From Actinospica durhamensis (GTDB lineage: Bacteria > Actinomycetota > Actinomycetes > Streptomycetales > Catenulisporaceae), in contig NZ_JAGSOG010000062.1 in NCBI RefSeq assembly GCF_018139695.1, positions 1 through 36,188 on the forward strand: a DNA stretch of 36,188 nt, read 5' to 3'. Position 1 is the stretch's first letter; every line of letters begins with the position of its first letter. Position numbers and translations under genes: made by a program. The notes below the pieces were generated by a model. It had not been told where the DNA came from. It made no database searches and saw only the letters and a program-made list of their open reading frames with translations. This document shows, in pieces, positions 7,456-16,065 of this stretch.

Positions 7456-8300
7456 ATCCCACACTGGTGGCGGTGCGCGCGGGGCTCGCGCGCGGCTGGA
7501 TCGAGTTCAGGCAGACCGTGACCACGCCGGGCGAGCTGATCTCGTTCGTGATGATGACCGGTGGCTTCCTCACCGCGATAGTCCTCAACCGGCAGGCGCG
7601 CGTGCCGGGGACCGAGTTCTCGCTGGGCACGACGATGCTGGTCAGCGTCCTGAGCCTGGACGTCGGGCTGTACGGGGTGCAGTTCATGGCCGACCGGCTC
7701 GTGGCCGACCGAGAGGACGGCACGCTGTTGCGGGCCAAGGCCATCCCGAACGGCATGGTCGGCTACCTGGTCGGCAAGGCCGTCAACATCTCCGCGCAGA
7801 TCGTGAGCGCGGTCGCGGTCACGCTGCTGGCCGGCGCGTTCCTGGTCACCGGCCTGAGGACGGATGAGCCGGGCAGCTGGCTGACGCTGGCCTGGGTGCT
7901 CGTGCTCGGGCTGCTCGCCACGGTGCCGCTCGGCGCGGTGCTCGGGTCGCTGTTCCCGAACACACGCGCCACCGCGCTGATCCTGTTGACGCTCGGCGCG
8001 CTGACCGCGATCTCCGGCATCTTCTACCCGGTCTCCAACCTGCCGACGGTCCTGCGGTGGACCGGACAGGTCTTCCCGCTGTACTGGCTGGGGCTCGGAA
8101 TGCGCTCGGCGCTGCTGCCGCATGCGATGGCGGCGGCCGAGGTCGGCGGCTCCTGGCGGCACCTGGCCACCTTCGGCGTGCTCTCGGCGTGGTCGATCGC
8201 AGGGCTCGCACTGGCTCCGGTCATGCTGCGCCGGATGGCCCGCCGCGAGTCCGGATCGAGTGTCGCGGCCCGGCGTGAGAAGGCGATGCTGCGGTTATGA
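7452..8300 (+). CDS. ABC-2 type exporter, permease subunit
   Basis: A 282-residue integral membrane protein with six hydrophobic segments (for example LISFVMMTGGFLTAIVL, TTMLVSVLSLDVGLYGV, IVSAVAVTLLAGAFLV, LAWVLVLGLLATVPLGAV, ALILLTLGALTAISGIFYPV and a final AWSIAGLALAPVML). The FYPVSNLPTVLRWTGQVFPLYW region before the last segment is typical of ABC2_membrane permeases. GTG 7452 overlaps the ATPase stop by 4 bp. With the ATPase it should form a half-size homodimeric exporter. The XRE regulator follows 30 bp downstream and is probably in the same transcript. Confidence 0.92.
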   Translation: MNPTLVAVRAGLARGWIEFRQTVTTPGELISFVMMTGGFLTAIVLNRQARVPGTEFSLGTTMLVSVLSLDVGLYGVQFMADRLVADREDGTLLRAKAIPNGMVGYLVGKAVNISAQIVSAVAVTLLAGAFLVTGLRTDEPGSWLTLAWVLVLGLLATVPLGAVLGSLFPNTRATALILLTLGALTAISGIFYPVSNLPTVLRWTGQVFPLYWLGLGMRSALLPHAMAAAEVGGSWRHLATFGVLSAWSIAGLALAPVMLRRMARRESGSSVAARREKAMLRL

Positions 8301-8330
8301 TCGTCCCGCCGGTACGCGACGAGGGAAGAC

Positions 8331-8570
8331 ATGAACGAGGCCATCTACAACCGGATCGCCATGCTGCGGGCCGAGCGCGGGATCAGCCGGCGTGAGCTGG
8401 CCGACGCGCTCGGCGTGCACTACCAGACGATCGGCTACCTGGAGCGCGGCGAGTACAGCCCCAGCCTGCACCTGGCGTTGCGCATCTCCGCGCACTTCGA
8501 GGTGCCGGTCGAGGTGATCTTCTCCACCGATCCGTTCCCGAGGCTGGGCGCCGCCGCGACGAGGGCGTAG
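8331..8570 (+). CDS. Small XRE/Cro-family transcriptional regulator
   Basis: A 79-residue helix-turn-helix protein with almost no other domain. The HTH spans about residues 6-62: NRIAMLRAERGISRRELADA, then LGVHYQTIGYLERGEYSPSL with the usual YLERGEYxPSL turn, then LALRISAHFEVPVEVIFS. The form VHYQTIGYLERGEYSPSL is typical of the YozG-like regulators often encoded beside ABC-2 exporters. GAGGGAAG precedes ATG 8331. It follows the permease by 30 bp and probably regulates this operon or its immediate promoter. It converges with the methyltransferase gene after a 13-bp gap with no visible hairpin. Confidence 0.9.
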   Translation: MNEAIYNRIAMLRAERGISRRELADALGVHYQTIGYLERGEYSPSLHLALRISAHFEVPVEVIFSTDPFPRLGAAATRA

Positions 8571-8583
8571 TCCCGAAAGCGGT

Positions 8584-9429
8584 TCAGCGAGCGCAGACGG
8601 GCCCGGGAGACGTGCAGCGGTACAGGCCCACGCTCTTCGGGTCGCGCCAGGTGCCGCCGCGCGCGGCGAGTTCGCGGGTGGCCTGGCCGGTGAGCCAGGC
8701 GTGGACGCGGCGGAACAGCTCCGGGTCGTCGGCGGCCTGCTGCGCGACGGACAGCGTCATGACGTAGTCGACGATCGGCCCGGGGTCGGTGAAGACGAGG
8801 GCGCTGGTCAGGACGGCCTCCTCGACCACCGGGAAGACGGCGCGCAGTTGCTCGGCGGCGTTGCCCGCGTTGAAGGGGCGGGCCGTGTCGGGGCTGTGTT
8901 CGAGGCCGAATTCCGTGGCCAGTGCGTCTTCGAGGTCGGCGAGGCCGGGGGTGTTGCGGACGCCGTTGGTGACGGCGAGGACGACGCCGCCGGGGACGAC
9001 GACGCGGGCGAAGGAGCGCAGGGCGGCCGGGACGTCGGGGACGTGGTAGAGCATGTGCCGGGCCGAGAGCGCGGAGAACTCGCCGTCGGCGAAGGGGAGT
9101 GCGTCGGCCAGGCCTTGGAACCACTCGAGGGGATCGGCGTCCGAAGACCCAGTAGCCTGCGACCGCTCAGCCGCTTCGGCGACCATGGCGCGGGACTGGT
9201 CAAGGCCCGCGAGTCGGCCGCGGTGGCCCTGGGCGCGCAGGTGGCGCAGGAACGCCCCGGGGCCGCAGCCGACGTCGAGCAGAGCCTCGTCGCCGGTCAG
9301 CCCGAGCACGTTCGTGCACGCCTGGTCGAGGTCGAGCGGCTGCTCGGTGTAGCGCTGGTGCGTCTCGACGCGGATCCTTAGCAGGTCGGTGGTCTGGTAC
9401 TGCTGCTGGACGTCTTCGAGTTGCATCAT
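8584..9429 (-). CDS. Class I SAM-dependent methyltransferase
   Basis: A 281-residue Rossmann-fold methyltransferase. Motif I is LLDVGCGPGAFLRHL, followed by an acidic ligand in GLDQSRAMV, motif II/III around LPFADGEFSALSARHMLYHV and motif post-III VVVPGGVVLAVTNG. The N-terminus (QTTDLLRIRVETHQRYTEQP) is a helical cap. The substrate is not predictable. The gene begins ATGATG; the second ATG (9426) has better spacing from GGGAGCG, so the protein may be one residue shorter. It lies 29 bp after the large oxidoreductase on the same strand and may be the last gene of that transcript. Confidence 0.88.
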   Translation of the reverse strand: MMQLEDVQQQYQTTDLLRIRVETHQRYTEQPLDLDQACTNVLGLTGDEALLDVGCGPGAFLRHLRAQGHRGRLAGLDQSRAMVAEAAERSQATGSSDADPLEWFQGLADALPFADGEFSALSARHMLYHVPDVPAALRSFARVVVPGGVVLAVTNGVRNTPGLADLEDALATEFGLEHSPDTARPFNAGNAAEQLRAVFPVVEEAVLTSALVFTDPGPIVDYVMTLSVAQQAADDPELFRRVHAWLTGQATRELAARGGTWRDPKSVGLYRCTSPGPVCAR

Positions 9430-9458
9430 CGCTCCCTGATCCGTGCCGGGCGGCCAGT

Positions 9459-12400
9459 CTAGGAGAGATCACCCGCCCGCGCCTCGAGTTCGGATATCAG
9501 CTCCCGGCGACGATCCTGGTACCTGGCGACGTTGGCGAGCTTGATCTCCTCGTAGCCGCGGATCAGGTCGGGCAGCTCGGCGAGTTCGAGCACGATCTTG
9601 CGGGTGGTCTCGCCGTCGTCCGTGTTCTTGAGCGCGTCCAGCACCGTGGTGCGGTACTCCTCCGGCAGGTCCCGCTCGACCCGGCGCACCTTGGCATAGC
9701 CGAACGGGTCCAGCCGGGTGCCGCGCAGCGCCCGCAGGGCGTGCAGGGCACGGAACGCGGGGGCGGCGGTGCGCTTGAGGGCGATCTTGCGCTTGAGGCC
9801 GAGTGCGCGCAGGACCGGCGGGTGCAGGCGGAAGGCCACCTGCGCGCCCTGACCGAACGCGCCCTCGACCTGCGCGCGCAGTTCGGGGCTCAGAGACAGG
9901 CGGGCGACTTCGTACTCGTCCTTGTAGGCCATCAGCTTGTGCAGGTTGCGCGCGACGGCTTCGGTGACCTGCGTCCGGCCGCCCTCCACCCGCCGCACCT
10001 CCTCGACGAACTCGACGTACGTCTGCGCGTAGCGGGGGTTCTGATAGGCCACCAGCTCCGGTACCCGGATGCCGAGGACACGGGCGAGTTCCGAGCCCTC
10101 GTCGGCGTCGACCACGGCGAGCAGCCGGGCGAGCTCGCGCTCGGCCCGGGGGTCGCGCGGGGCGGCGGAGACGGGCGCGGGGGCGGCGAGCGCGTCGAGT
10201 TCGGCCTGCAGGGCCTCGGGATCGGCGACGAGCTGGCGGCCGCGGCGGAAGGCCTGGGTGTTGCGCTGCACGGCGATGCCGTTGAGCGCGATGGCCTCCT
10301 CGATCGCCTCGGCCGGGAGCGGGATCGCGCCGGACTGGTACGCGGCGCCGAGCTGCACCAGGTTCGCCTGCTGGGTGTCGTCGAACAACGCCTCGGCCAG
10401 GCCCTGCGCGTCGAGGTAGAGCGAGTGCGCGCTGGCCGTGTCGATGCTCGAGCGGATCGTGCCGGGGGCCGGGAAGCGGGTGGCCGGGTCGGAGATCATC
10501 CGGCCGGTGGGCACCTGCGCGGTGGAGACCACCGAGGTGGTGCGGTCGGCCGAGGCCGCCGCGAGCCACTTCTCGTCCGCGGCCACGAGCTGGTCGCAGG
10601 CCAGGTACAGGTCGCACTGGCCGGCCGCGAGCTTCGCCGCCTGCTCCAGCGGATCACGGGTGATCTTCACGTCGGAGACCACCGCGCCGCCCTTCTGGGC
10701 CAGGCCGGTCTGGTCCAGCACGCGCACGTGCGCCTGTTCGACCACGGCCGCCGCGGCCAGGATCTGGGCGACCGTGACCACGCCGGTGCCGCCGATCCCG
10801 GTGATCCGCACGCTGTAGCCGCCCGGCGCGTCAAGGCCGCGTCCGCCCGGCCGTGCGGCGGGCTCGGGCAGCACCTCGGCGGCGAGCTCGGCCGCGACCC
10901 GCCGCGGGCTGCGCGGGGCCGCCACCACGTTCAGGAACGAGGGGCAGTCGCCCTCGACGCAGGAGTAGTCGAGGTTGCACGAGGACTGGTCGATCCGCGT
11001 CTTGCGGCCGAACTCGGTCTCCACCGGGCGCACCGAGAGGCAGTTGGACTTGGTGCCGCAGTCGTTGCAGCCCTCGCACACCCGCTCGTTGATCAGCACC
11101 CTGGTCTGCGGCGCGGCGGCCTGGCCGCGGCGGCGCGAGCGGCGCTTCTCGGTGGCGCACTCCTGGTCGTGGATCAGGACCGTGACACCGGGGACGGCGG
11201 CGAGCTCGCGCTGCACGTCGATCAGGTCGGCGCGGTCGCGCACCTGCACGCCGCGCGGCAGGTCGAGCCGGGCCACGCGCCGCGGCTCGTCGCTGGTGAT
11301 CACGACCTGCGCGGCGCCCTCCACCAGCAGCAGCGCGACGATCCGCTCCAGCGGGAGGACGCCCACGGCCTGCTGGCCGCCGGTCATCGCCACGACGGAG
11401 TTGTGCAGCAGCTTGAAGGTGATGTTCACGCCCGCGGCCACCGCGGCCCGCACGGCCAGGCTGCCGGAGTGCATGAACGTGCCGTCGCCGATGTTCTGCA
11501 CGAAGTGGCCGTGCTCGGAGAACGGCGACATGCCGATCCACTGCGCGCCCTCGCCGCCCATCTGGGTCAGCCCGACGATGGCGCCGACCTGCTCGGGGCG
11601 CATCAGCACGGTCATGGTGTGGCAGCCGATGCCCGCGCCCACCACCGTGCCCTCGGGCACCTTGGTGGAGGCGTTGTGCGGGCAGCCGGAGCAGAAGTGG
11701 GGGGTGCGTGGGAGCAGCGGCAGCGCGATCGGGCCGCGCCGCTGGGCCGGGACGTTCGCGTGCAGCGCGAGCCAGGCCTCGACCGGCGCGATCGGCGCCT
11801 GTGCCCGGCCGCCGAGCACCCGGGCGAGGCCGGCCGCGACGGCGTCCGGGTCGAGCTCGCCGGGGGTGGCGAACAGGGTCCGGCCCTGCGCGTCGTGCTT
11901 GCCGTAGACGGCGGGGGCGTCCGGCAGGCCGTAGAGGATGTCCTTGACCGCGGTCTCGACGAAGGCCCGCTTCTCCTCGACCACGATGATCTCGCCGAGC
12001 CCGCGGGCGAACTCCCGCACGATCGAGGGCTCCACCGGGTGGATCGCGCCGAGCTTCAGGATCCTGATGCCGTGCCGGGCCAGCGCGGACTCGTCGAGGC
12101 CGAGCCGGCCGAGCGCCTGGCGCAGGTCCAGGTACGGCTTGCCGGAGGCGATGATCCCGATCCGGTCGTGCTCGCCCGCCGTGCGCGCCACGATCCGGTT
12201 CACCCCGCTGGCCCGCAGGTAGTGCAGCGCCAGCGGCTGACGGACCGTGAAGAAGCTGCGCTCGAGCTCGGTCAGGCTGGCGCCGAGCAGCACGCCGCTG
12301 GGCTTGTGCGCGTAGGGCCTGGCGCCGTCGTAGTCCGCCTCGAGCGTCGGCGGCTGCCACAGTCCGTGTACACGCGCGGTGCCCGCCGCGTCCGCGACGT

Positions 12401-13049
12401 TGGTGACGATCTTCAGTGCGGTCCACAGCCCGCTCGCCCGGGACAGCTCGATCGCGTGCGGCGCGAGGTCGAGCACGTCCTGCGGGTCGGCCGGGTAGAA
12501 CACCGGCAGGCCCAGATCGGCCAGCTCCGACTCCGAGGCCGAGGGCACCGAGGAGGACTTGGCCGCCGGGTCGTCGCCCACCAGGGCGAGCGCGCCGCCG
12601 CGCGGGTGGGTGCCGGCGAAGTTGGCGTGCCGCAACGCGTCGGTGGCCCGGTCAAGGCCCGGCGCCTTGCCGTACCAGACCCCGAGCACGCCGTCCGCGC
12701 GTACCGCACCGGCGTTGAAGGCGAGTTGAGTGCCCATCACCGAGGTGGCGGCTATCTCCTCGTTCAGGCCCGGCCGGTGCACGATGCCGTAGCGCTCCAG
12801 CAGTTTCCCGCGCCGGCCCAGCTCCAGGTCGAATCCGGCCAGCGGGGAACCCTCGTAGCCGGAGACGAAGGCGGCGGTGTTCGCGCCGGCGTCGCGGTCG
12901 TGCCGGATCCGGTCGCACACCAGGCGTACCAGTGCGTGGATTCCGGACAGGTAGACGGTGCCGTCGCCGAGCTCGTACCGGTCGTCAAGACTCAGTCGAG
13001 GGCGCGATCCGGGCGTCCGGGCCTGGGCCCGCTCGCTGGTCAGTGTCAC
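9459..13049 (-). CDS. Fused indolepyruvate:ferredoxin oxidoreductase
   Basis: A 1196-residue single-chain thiamine-diphosphate enzyme of the indolepyruvate ferredoxin oxidoreductase family, which oxidatively decarboxylates aryl 2-oxoacids to acyl-CoA while reducing ferredoxin. Domain order: pyrimidine-binding/alpha part (residues about 25-430, starting SGYEGSPLAGFDLELG), TPP-binding part (FCSGCPHN near 450, IGDGTFMHSGSLAVRAAV near 516), an Fe-S region (CEGCNDCGTKSNC near 655; CNLDYSCVEGDC near 690), the gamma domain (ITGIGGTGVVTVAQIL near 746) and a C-terminal helical domain typical of the long aerobic form. GTG 13049 follows GAGGAA at good spacing. The reading frame is intact. Linked methyltransferases may be cotranscribed. 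Likely role: degradation of aromatic or branched amino acid keto acids. Confidence 0.93.
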   Translation of the reverse strand: MTLTSERAQARTPGSRPRLSLDDRYELGDGTVYLSGIHALVRLVCDRIRHDRDAGANTAAFVSGYEGSPLAGFDLELGRRGKLLERYGIVHRPGLNEEIAATSVMGTQLAFNAGAVRADGVLGVWYGKAPGLDRATDALRHANFAGTHPRGGALALVGDDPAAKSSSVPSASESELADLGLPVFYPADPQDVLDLAPHAIELSRASGLWTALKIVTNVADAAGTARVHGLWQPPTLEADYDGARPYAHKPSGVLLGASLTELERSFFTVRQPLALHYLRASGVNRIVARTAGEHDRIGIIASGKPYLDLRQALGRLGLDESALARHGIRILKLGAIHPVEPSIVREFARGLGEIIVVEEKRAFVETAVKDILYGLPDAPAVYGKHDAQGRTLFATPGELDPDAVAAGLARVLGGRAQAPIAPVEAWLALHANVPAQRRGPIALPLLPRTPHFCSGCPHNASTKVPEGTVVGAGIGCHTMTVLMRPEQVGAIVGLTQMGGEGAQWIGMSPFSEHGHFVQNIGDGTFMHSGSLAVRAAVAAGVNITFKLLHNSVVAMTGGQQAVGVLPLERIVALLLVEGAAQVVITSDEPRRVARLDLPRGVQVRDRADLIDVQRELAAVPGVTVLIHDQECATEKRRSRRRGQAAAPQTRVLINERVCEGCNDCGTKSNCLSVRPVETEFGRKTRIDQSSCNLDYSCVEGDCPSFLNVVAAPRSPRRVAAELAAEVLPEPAARPGGRGLDAPGGYSVRITGIGGTGVVTVAQILAAAAVVEQAHVRVLDQTGLAQKGGAVVSDVKITRDPLEQAAKLAAGQCDLYLACDQLVAADEKWLAAASADRTTSVVSTAQVPTGRMISDPATRFPAPGTIRSSIDTASAHSLYLDAQGLAEALFDDTQQANLVQLGAAYQSGAIPLPAEAIEEAIALNGIAVQRNTQAFRRGRQLVADPEALQAELDALAAPAPVSAAPRDPRAERELARLLAVVDADEGSELARVLGIRVPELVAYQNPRYAQTYVEFVEEVRRVEGGRTQVTEAVARNLHKLMAYKDEYEVARLSLSPELRAQVEGAFGQGAQVAFRLHPPVLRALGLKRKIALKRTAAPAFRALHALRALRGTRLDPFGYAKVRRVERDLPEEYRTTVLDALKNTDDGETTRKIVLELAELPDLIRGYEEIKLANVARYQDRRRELISELEARAGDLS

Positions 13050-13128
13050 GGCGTTTCCTCACCGGAGGGAGTGCGGGCAGGCCGGGAGGCCCAGGGTCTC
13101 GGTGTTCGGCGGGGGGCCGAACCCGAGC

Positions 13129-13158
13129 AGCGTAGCAACCCGGATCACACCGTAACCA
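13129..13158 (-). promoter_or_regulatory. Candidate promoter of the oxidoreductase gene
   Basis: On the minus strand TACGCT (13134-13129) is a fair -10 element about 80 bp before the start codon; a weak -35 (GGTTAC) lies 17 bp upstream. The -35 falls inside an interrupted palindrome ACCGT-N6-ACGGT (13150-13165), which could be a regulator site. The match is modest. Confidence 0.3.
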
Positions 13159-13215
13159 GACGGTCTCACCGGTATCGGTCAGGTCGGGGCGACGGCCGCC
13201 GGCCCCGCCCCCGCG

Positions 13216-14016
13216 CTACCGCGGCAGGGCGCTGATCAGCACGAGCGAGCCCTGGTAGTCCTCCTGGGCGCGCAGCGGACCGTACGCCTCGTCCCAGGCC
13301 CCGGACTCGAGCTCGGCCCGCAGATGCCCGGTGTAACGTGCGCTGACTTCGGGTTCGACGAAGCTCCAGGCCGAGCAGGCCTTGCGCGCGGCCGGATCCA
13401 ACAGCATCTCCGGGCGGGCGTAGTAGGCCTCGTTGAACCCGTCCGTGCACGCGCGGGGGATCGGCACGTTCGTCACCTCGGCGCGGCCGCCGAGGATGCG
13501 GGTGATCTCCTCGATCCGCGGGTAGCGGCGGGCCTCGGTGTCCAGCACGAGCGGGGCGTAGCGGTAGAGCCAGAAATCGCGCACCAGGTCCGGGTCGCAG
13601 GTCAGCACCAGTACCGGGCCGCGGGTGACGCGGCGCATCTCGCGCAGGCCCTGCTCCATCTCGCTCCACTGGTGCACGCTGAAGGTGGTCATCGCCGCGT
13701 CGAAGGCGCCGTCGGCGAACGGCAGGTCCTCGGCCACCGCGTCGATCGCCGGGGCCAGGTGCGCCGGGCGCTGGGCGCGCATGGCCGCGGACGGCTCGAC
13801 CGGGGTGACCTCGAACCCGCTCGACTCGTAGGATCCGGCCCCGGCGCCGACGTTGAGCACGGTGCGGGCGCCGGCCAGGGACTGCTCGATCAGGGCCGCG
13901 ATGCGGGCCTCCGGACGGCGGAAATCCCGGTACCCCGGGCCGATGGCGCCGTAGTCGGCGTCCCCGGCGCTGCCGTCCGAGCTGCGGGCGGGGGGAGTCC
14001 CGGGAAGCGTGCTCAT
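13216..14016 (-). CDS. Class I SAM-dependent methyltransferase
   Basis: A 266-residue methyltransferase of the UbiE/Methyltransf_11 type. It has motif I TVLNVGAGAGSYE, an acidic second motif VTPVEPSAAM, the AEDLPFADGAFDAAMTTFSV segment, and post-III RGPVLVLTCDPD. N-terminal YGAIGPGYRDFRRPEARIAA is characteristic of this group. The start is set at ATG 14016, which has AAAGGA at the right spacing; a GTG six codons upstream has no site. It is not the same as the methyltransferase at 8584 and has no recognisable substrate. It precedes the oxidoreductase by 166 bp on the same strand and follows the gluconokinase gene by 90 bp. Confidence 0.88.
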   Translation of the reverse strand: MSTLPGTPPARSSDGSAGDADYGAIGPGYRDFRRPEARIAALIEQSLAGARTVLNVGAGAGSYESSGFEVTPVEPSAAMRAQRPAHLAPAIDAVAEDLPFADGAFDAAMTTFSVHQWSEMEQGLREMRRVTRGPVLVLTCDPDLVRDFWLYRYAPLVLDTEARRYPRIEEITRILGGRAEVTNVPIPRACTDGFNEAYYARPEMLLDPAARKACSAWSFVEPEVSARYTGHLRAELESGAWDEAYGPLRAQEDYQGSLVLISALPR

Positions 14017-14106
14017 CAGGGTCCTTTCACTCACCGACTCGATCTTCTCGAGCCTACTGCAGCCGCGGGACGGGACGGCGGGGCAGGTCGGAGTGCGGAC
14101 GGCTGC

Positions 14107-14739
14107 TCAGAACCCTGAGTCCGCGGGTTGCTCGGCGCCGGGGGCGAGGAACTGCTCGAGGTGGGCGACCCGCAGCACGGCGTCCACGGTCTGCGCGGCC
14201 GTCGGCATGGACTTGACCTGATACACGCCCTCGTCCGGGATGGGGCGTTCCAGGATGGCGAGCTGGCTGGCGAGCATGTCGGCCGCGAACATGTGGCCCT
14301 CGCGGGCCAGCATCCGGGTGCGCAGCCGCTCCGAGGGGACCACCAGGTAGACCAGGCGCACCTGCGGCCGCCCGTCGCGCAGCACGTCCCGGTAGACCCG
14401 CTTGAGCGCGGAGCAGGCGACCACGCAGGCTTGGCCCGCCACGCCCTCGTCGTCGATCCAGGTGCCGATCTGGGCCAGCCAGGGGCTGCGGTCGGCGTCG
14501 CTGAGGGGCTTGAGGGCCGTCATCTTGGCGATGTTCTCGGGGGAGTGGAAGCGGTCGCCGTCGGCGAAGATCCAGCCGAGGCGCCGGGCCAGCAGCGCGC
14601 CCACGGTGGTCTTGCCGCTGCCGGACACGCCGATCAGCACCACGGCCGGCGGCGCGTCGGGCGGCCGCGGCGGCGGCTCGGGCGGCTGCGGCGTCGCGGG
14701 CGGCGTCGCGTCGTCGTTCCCCAGGGGTCCCAGGCTCAC
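14107..14739 (-). CDS. gntK: Gluconokinase
   Basis: An ATP-dependent kinase giving 6-phosphogluconate from gluconate. The conserved part starts VVLIGVSGSGKTTVGALLAR (Walker A), then the gluconokinase hallmark FADGDRFHSPENIAKM, PLSDADRSPWLAQIGTWI, VVACSALKRVYRDVLR, LVYLVVPSERLRTRM and HMFAADMLASQLAILE. The start is uncertain: GTG 14739 gives 210 residues with a Pro-rich extension of about 35 residues before Walker A, longer than most members; a GTG closer to Walker A could be used instead. The frame stays open to 14937. It is divergent from a glucose dehydrogenase, making a two-gene route from glucose through gluconate into the pentose phosphate pathway. Confidence 0.9.
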   Translation of the reverse strand: MSLGPLGNDDATPPATPQPPEPPPRPPDAPPAVVLIGVSGSGKTTVGALLARRLGWIFADGDRFHSPENIAKMTALKPLSDADRSPWLAQIGTWIDDEGVAGQACVVACSALKRVYRDVLRDGRPQVRLVYLVVPSERLRTRMLAREGHMFAADMLASQLAILERPIPDEGVYQVKSMPTAAQTVDAVLRVAHLEQFLAPGAEQPADSGF

Positions 14740-14908
14740 CCTTCCAGGCTCACACGGACCGGCCGCTCGGGCCCGCCCGGGGCCGGGGCCCACAGGTGTG
14801 ACGCGGCGCGAATGGAGCACCCGTCTACCCGAACAGACCATCACGCGCTCCCGCGGCGCGACGGGTCCGGTTGCCCGCGCCGCGCCGCGGCGCCGATCCT
14901 GGCCATGG

Positions 14909-14931
14909 AACCCGCGCACAAACCCGCGCAC
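14909..14931. repeat. Tandem 11-bp direct repeat in the gntK/glucose dehydrogenase intergenic region
   Basis: AACCCGCGCAC occurs at 14909-14919 and again at 14921-14931, one base apart. It lies 33 bp before the dehydrogenase start in the 224-bp divergent region. Its phase of 12 bp and position suggest a regulator site, but no regulator gene is adjacent. Confidence 0.5.
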
Positions 14932-14963
14932 GGCCAAGCCGTCCGACTGGAAGGTCGATCCGC

Positions 14964-16010
14964 ATGCTCGCGCTCACCGTGAAGCCGCGTACGCCCGGCT
15001 CGCTCGCCGTGCTCGAAGTTCCCGACCCCGAGCCCGGGCCGGGCGAACTGCTGGTCGAAGGGGTCGCACTGGGGGTGTGCGGGACCGACGTCGAGATCTC
15101 CCTGGGCGACTACGGCACCGCCCCGGACGGCCGCGAACGCCTCGTGCTCGGGCACGAGTCGCTCGGCCGGGTGCGCACGGCGCCCGAGGGCAGCGGGTTC
15201 GCGGCCGGGGACCTGGTGGTCGGGGTGGTGCGGCGGCCCGACCCGGAGCCGTGCCCGGCCTGCGCGCACGGCGAGTTCGACATGTGCCGCAACAACCGCT
15301 ACACCGAGCGCGGAATCGAGGCCAGGGACGGCTTCGGCTCGCAGCTGTGGAGCATCGAGACCGACTACGCGGTGAAGCTGAGCCCCTCGCTCTCGACCGT
15401 CGGGGTGCTGATGGAGCCGACCACGGTGGTGGCCAAGGCGTGGGAGCAGATCGACAAGATCAACACCCGGTCCTGGCAGGACCCGAAGCGGGTGCTGGTC
15501 ACCGGCGCCGGCCCGATCGGGCTGCTGGCCGCGCTGCTCGGCGCCCAGCGCGGGCTGCAGGTGCACGTGCTCGACCGGTCCACGACCGGGGTCAAGCCGC
15601 GCATGGTCTCCGCGCTCGGCGGCGAGTACCACCACGGCGACCTGGACGAGGTGGCCAAGCAGGTCCAGCCGGACATCGTGATCGAGGCCACCGGCTCGCC
15701 CGAGGTGGCCATCGGCGTGGTCAACCTGGTCAGCCCGGCCGGAATCGTGTGCATGACCAGCGTCACGCCGGTCGGGCACATGGTCGAGGTGGACGCCGGG
15801 ACGCTCAACCGCGAGCTCGTGCTGGAGAACCGGGTGGTGTTCGGCTCGGTCAACGCCAACCTGCGCCACTACCGGGCCGCGGCCGAGGCGCTGGCCGAGG
15901 CGGACACCACCTGGCTCGAGCAGCTGATCACCCGGCGCGTCCCGCTGGCCAAGGCCGCGGACGCGTTCGAGCGCGGCGCGGACGACATCAAGGTGGTCAT
16001 CGACCTCTGA
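14964..16010 (+). CDS. Zinc-dependent glucose 1-dehydrogenase (MDR family)
   Basis: A 348-residue medium-chain dehydrogenase/reductase resembling glucose 1-dehydrogenases. Catalytic zinc ligands are in GVCGTDVE and the GHES segment (VLGHESLGRV); the structural-zinc cysteines are in CPACAHGEFDMC, with one fewer visible than the usual four. The Rossmann glycine motif is VLVTGAGPIGLLAALL, and the KINTRSWQDPKRVLV segment before it is characteristic of the GDH subgroup. The expected reaction is beta-D-glucose to gluconolactone with NAD(P). ATG 14964 has GGAAGG upstream; longer readings run through the intergenic region. Divergent gntK supports gluconate metabolism rather than a generic sugar alcohol. 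Confidence 0.88.
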   Translation: MLALTVKPRTPGSLAVLEVPDPEPGPGELLVEGVALGVCGTDVEISLGDYGTAPDGRERLVLGHESLGRVRTAPEGSGFAAGDLVVGVVRRPDPEPCPACAHGEFDMCRNNRYTERGIEARDGFGSQLWSIETDYAVKLSPSLSTVGVLMEPTTVVAKAWEQIDKINTRSWQDPKRVLVTGAGPIGLLAALLGAQRGLQVHVLDRSTTGVKPRMVSALGGEYHHGDLDEVAKQVQPDIVIEATGSPEVAIGVVNLVSPAGIVCMTSVTPVGHMVEVDAGTLNRELVLENRVVFGSVNANLRHYRAAAEALAEADTTWLEQLITRRVPLAKAADAFERGADDIKVVIDL

Positions 16011-16065
16011 TCCGGCGGGAACGCGGCACGGGCGCGGCACGAAAGCGGGACGAGCGCGGAACGAA

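Noticed and set aside
13186-13211. GGGGCG ... CGCCCC hairpin after the methyltransferase gene
   Set aside because: Only 6 bp of stem in a GC-rich stretch; expected by chance.
9741-13235. 1164-codon open frame on the plus strand opposite the oxidoreductase
   Set aside because: Its translation is Arg/Gly/His/Glu-rich with no domain, a typical GC-skew shadow of a real gene on the other strand.
16011-16065. GCGGSACG-like repeats between convergent genes
   Set aside because: Degenerate, short, and without pairing potential; probably simple sequence.
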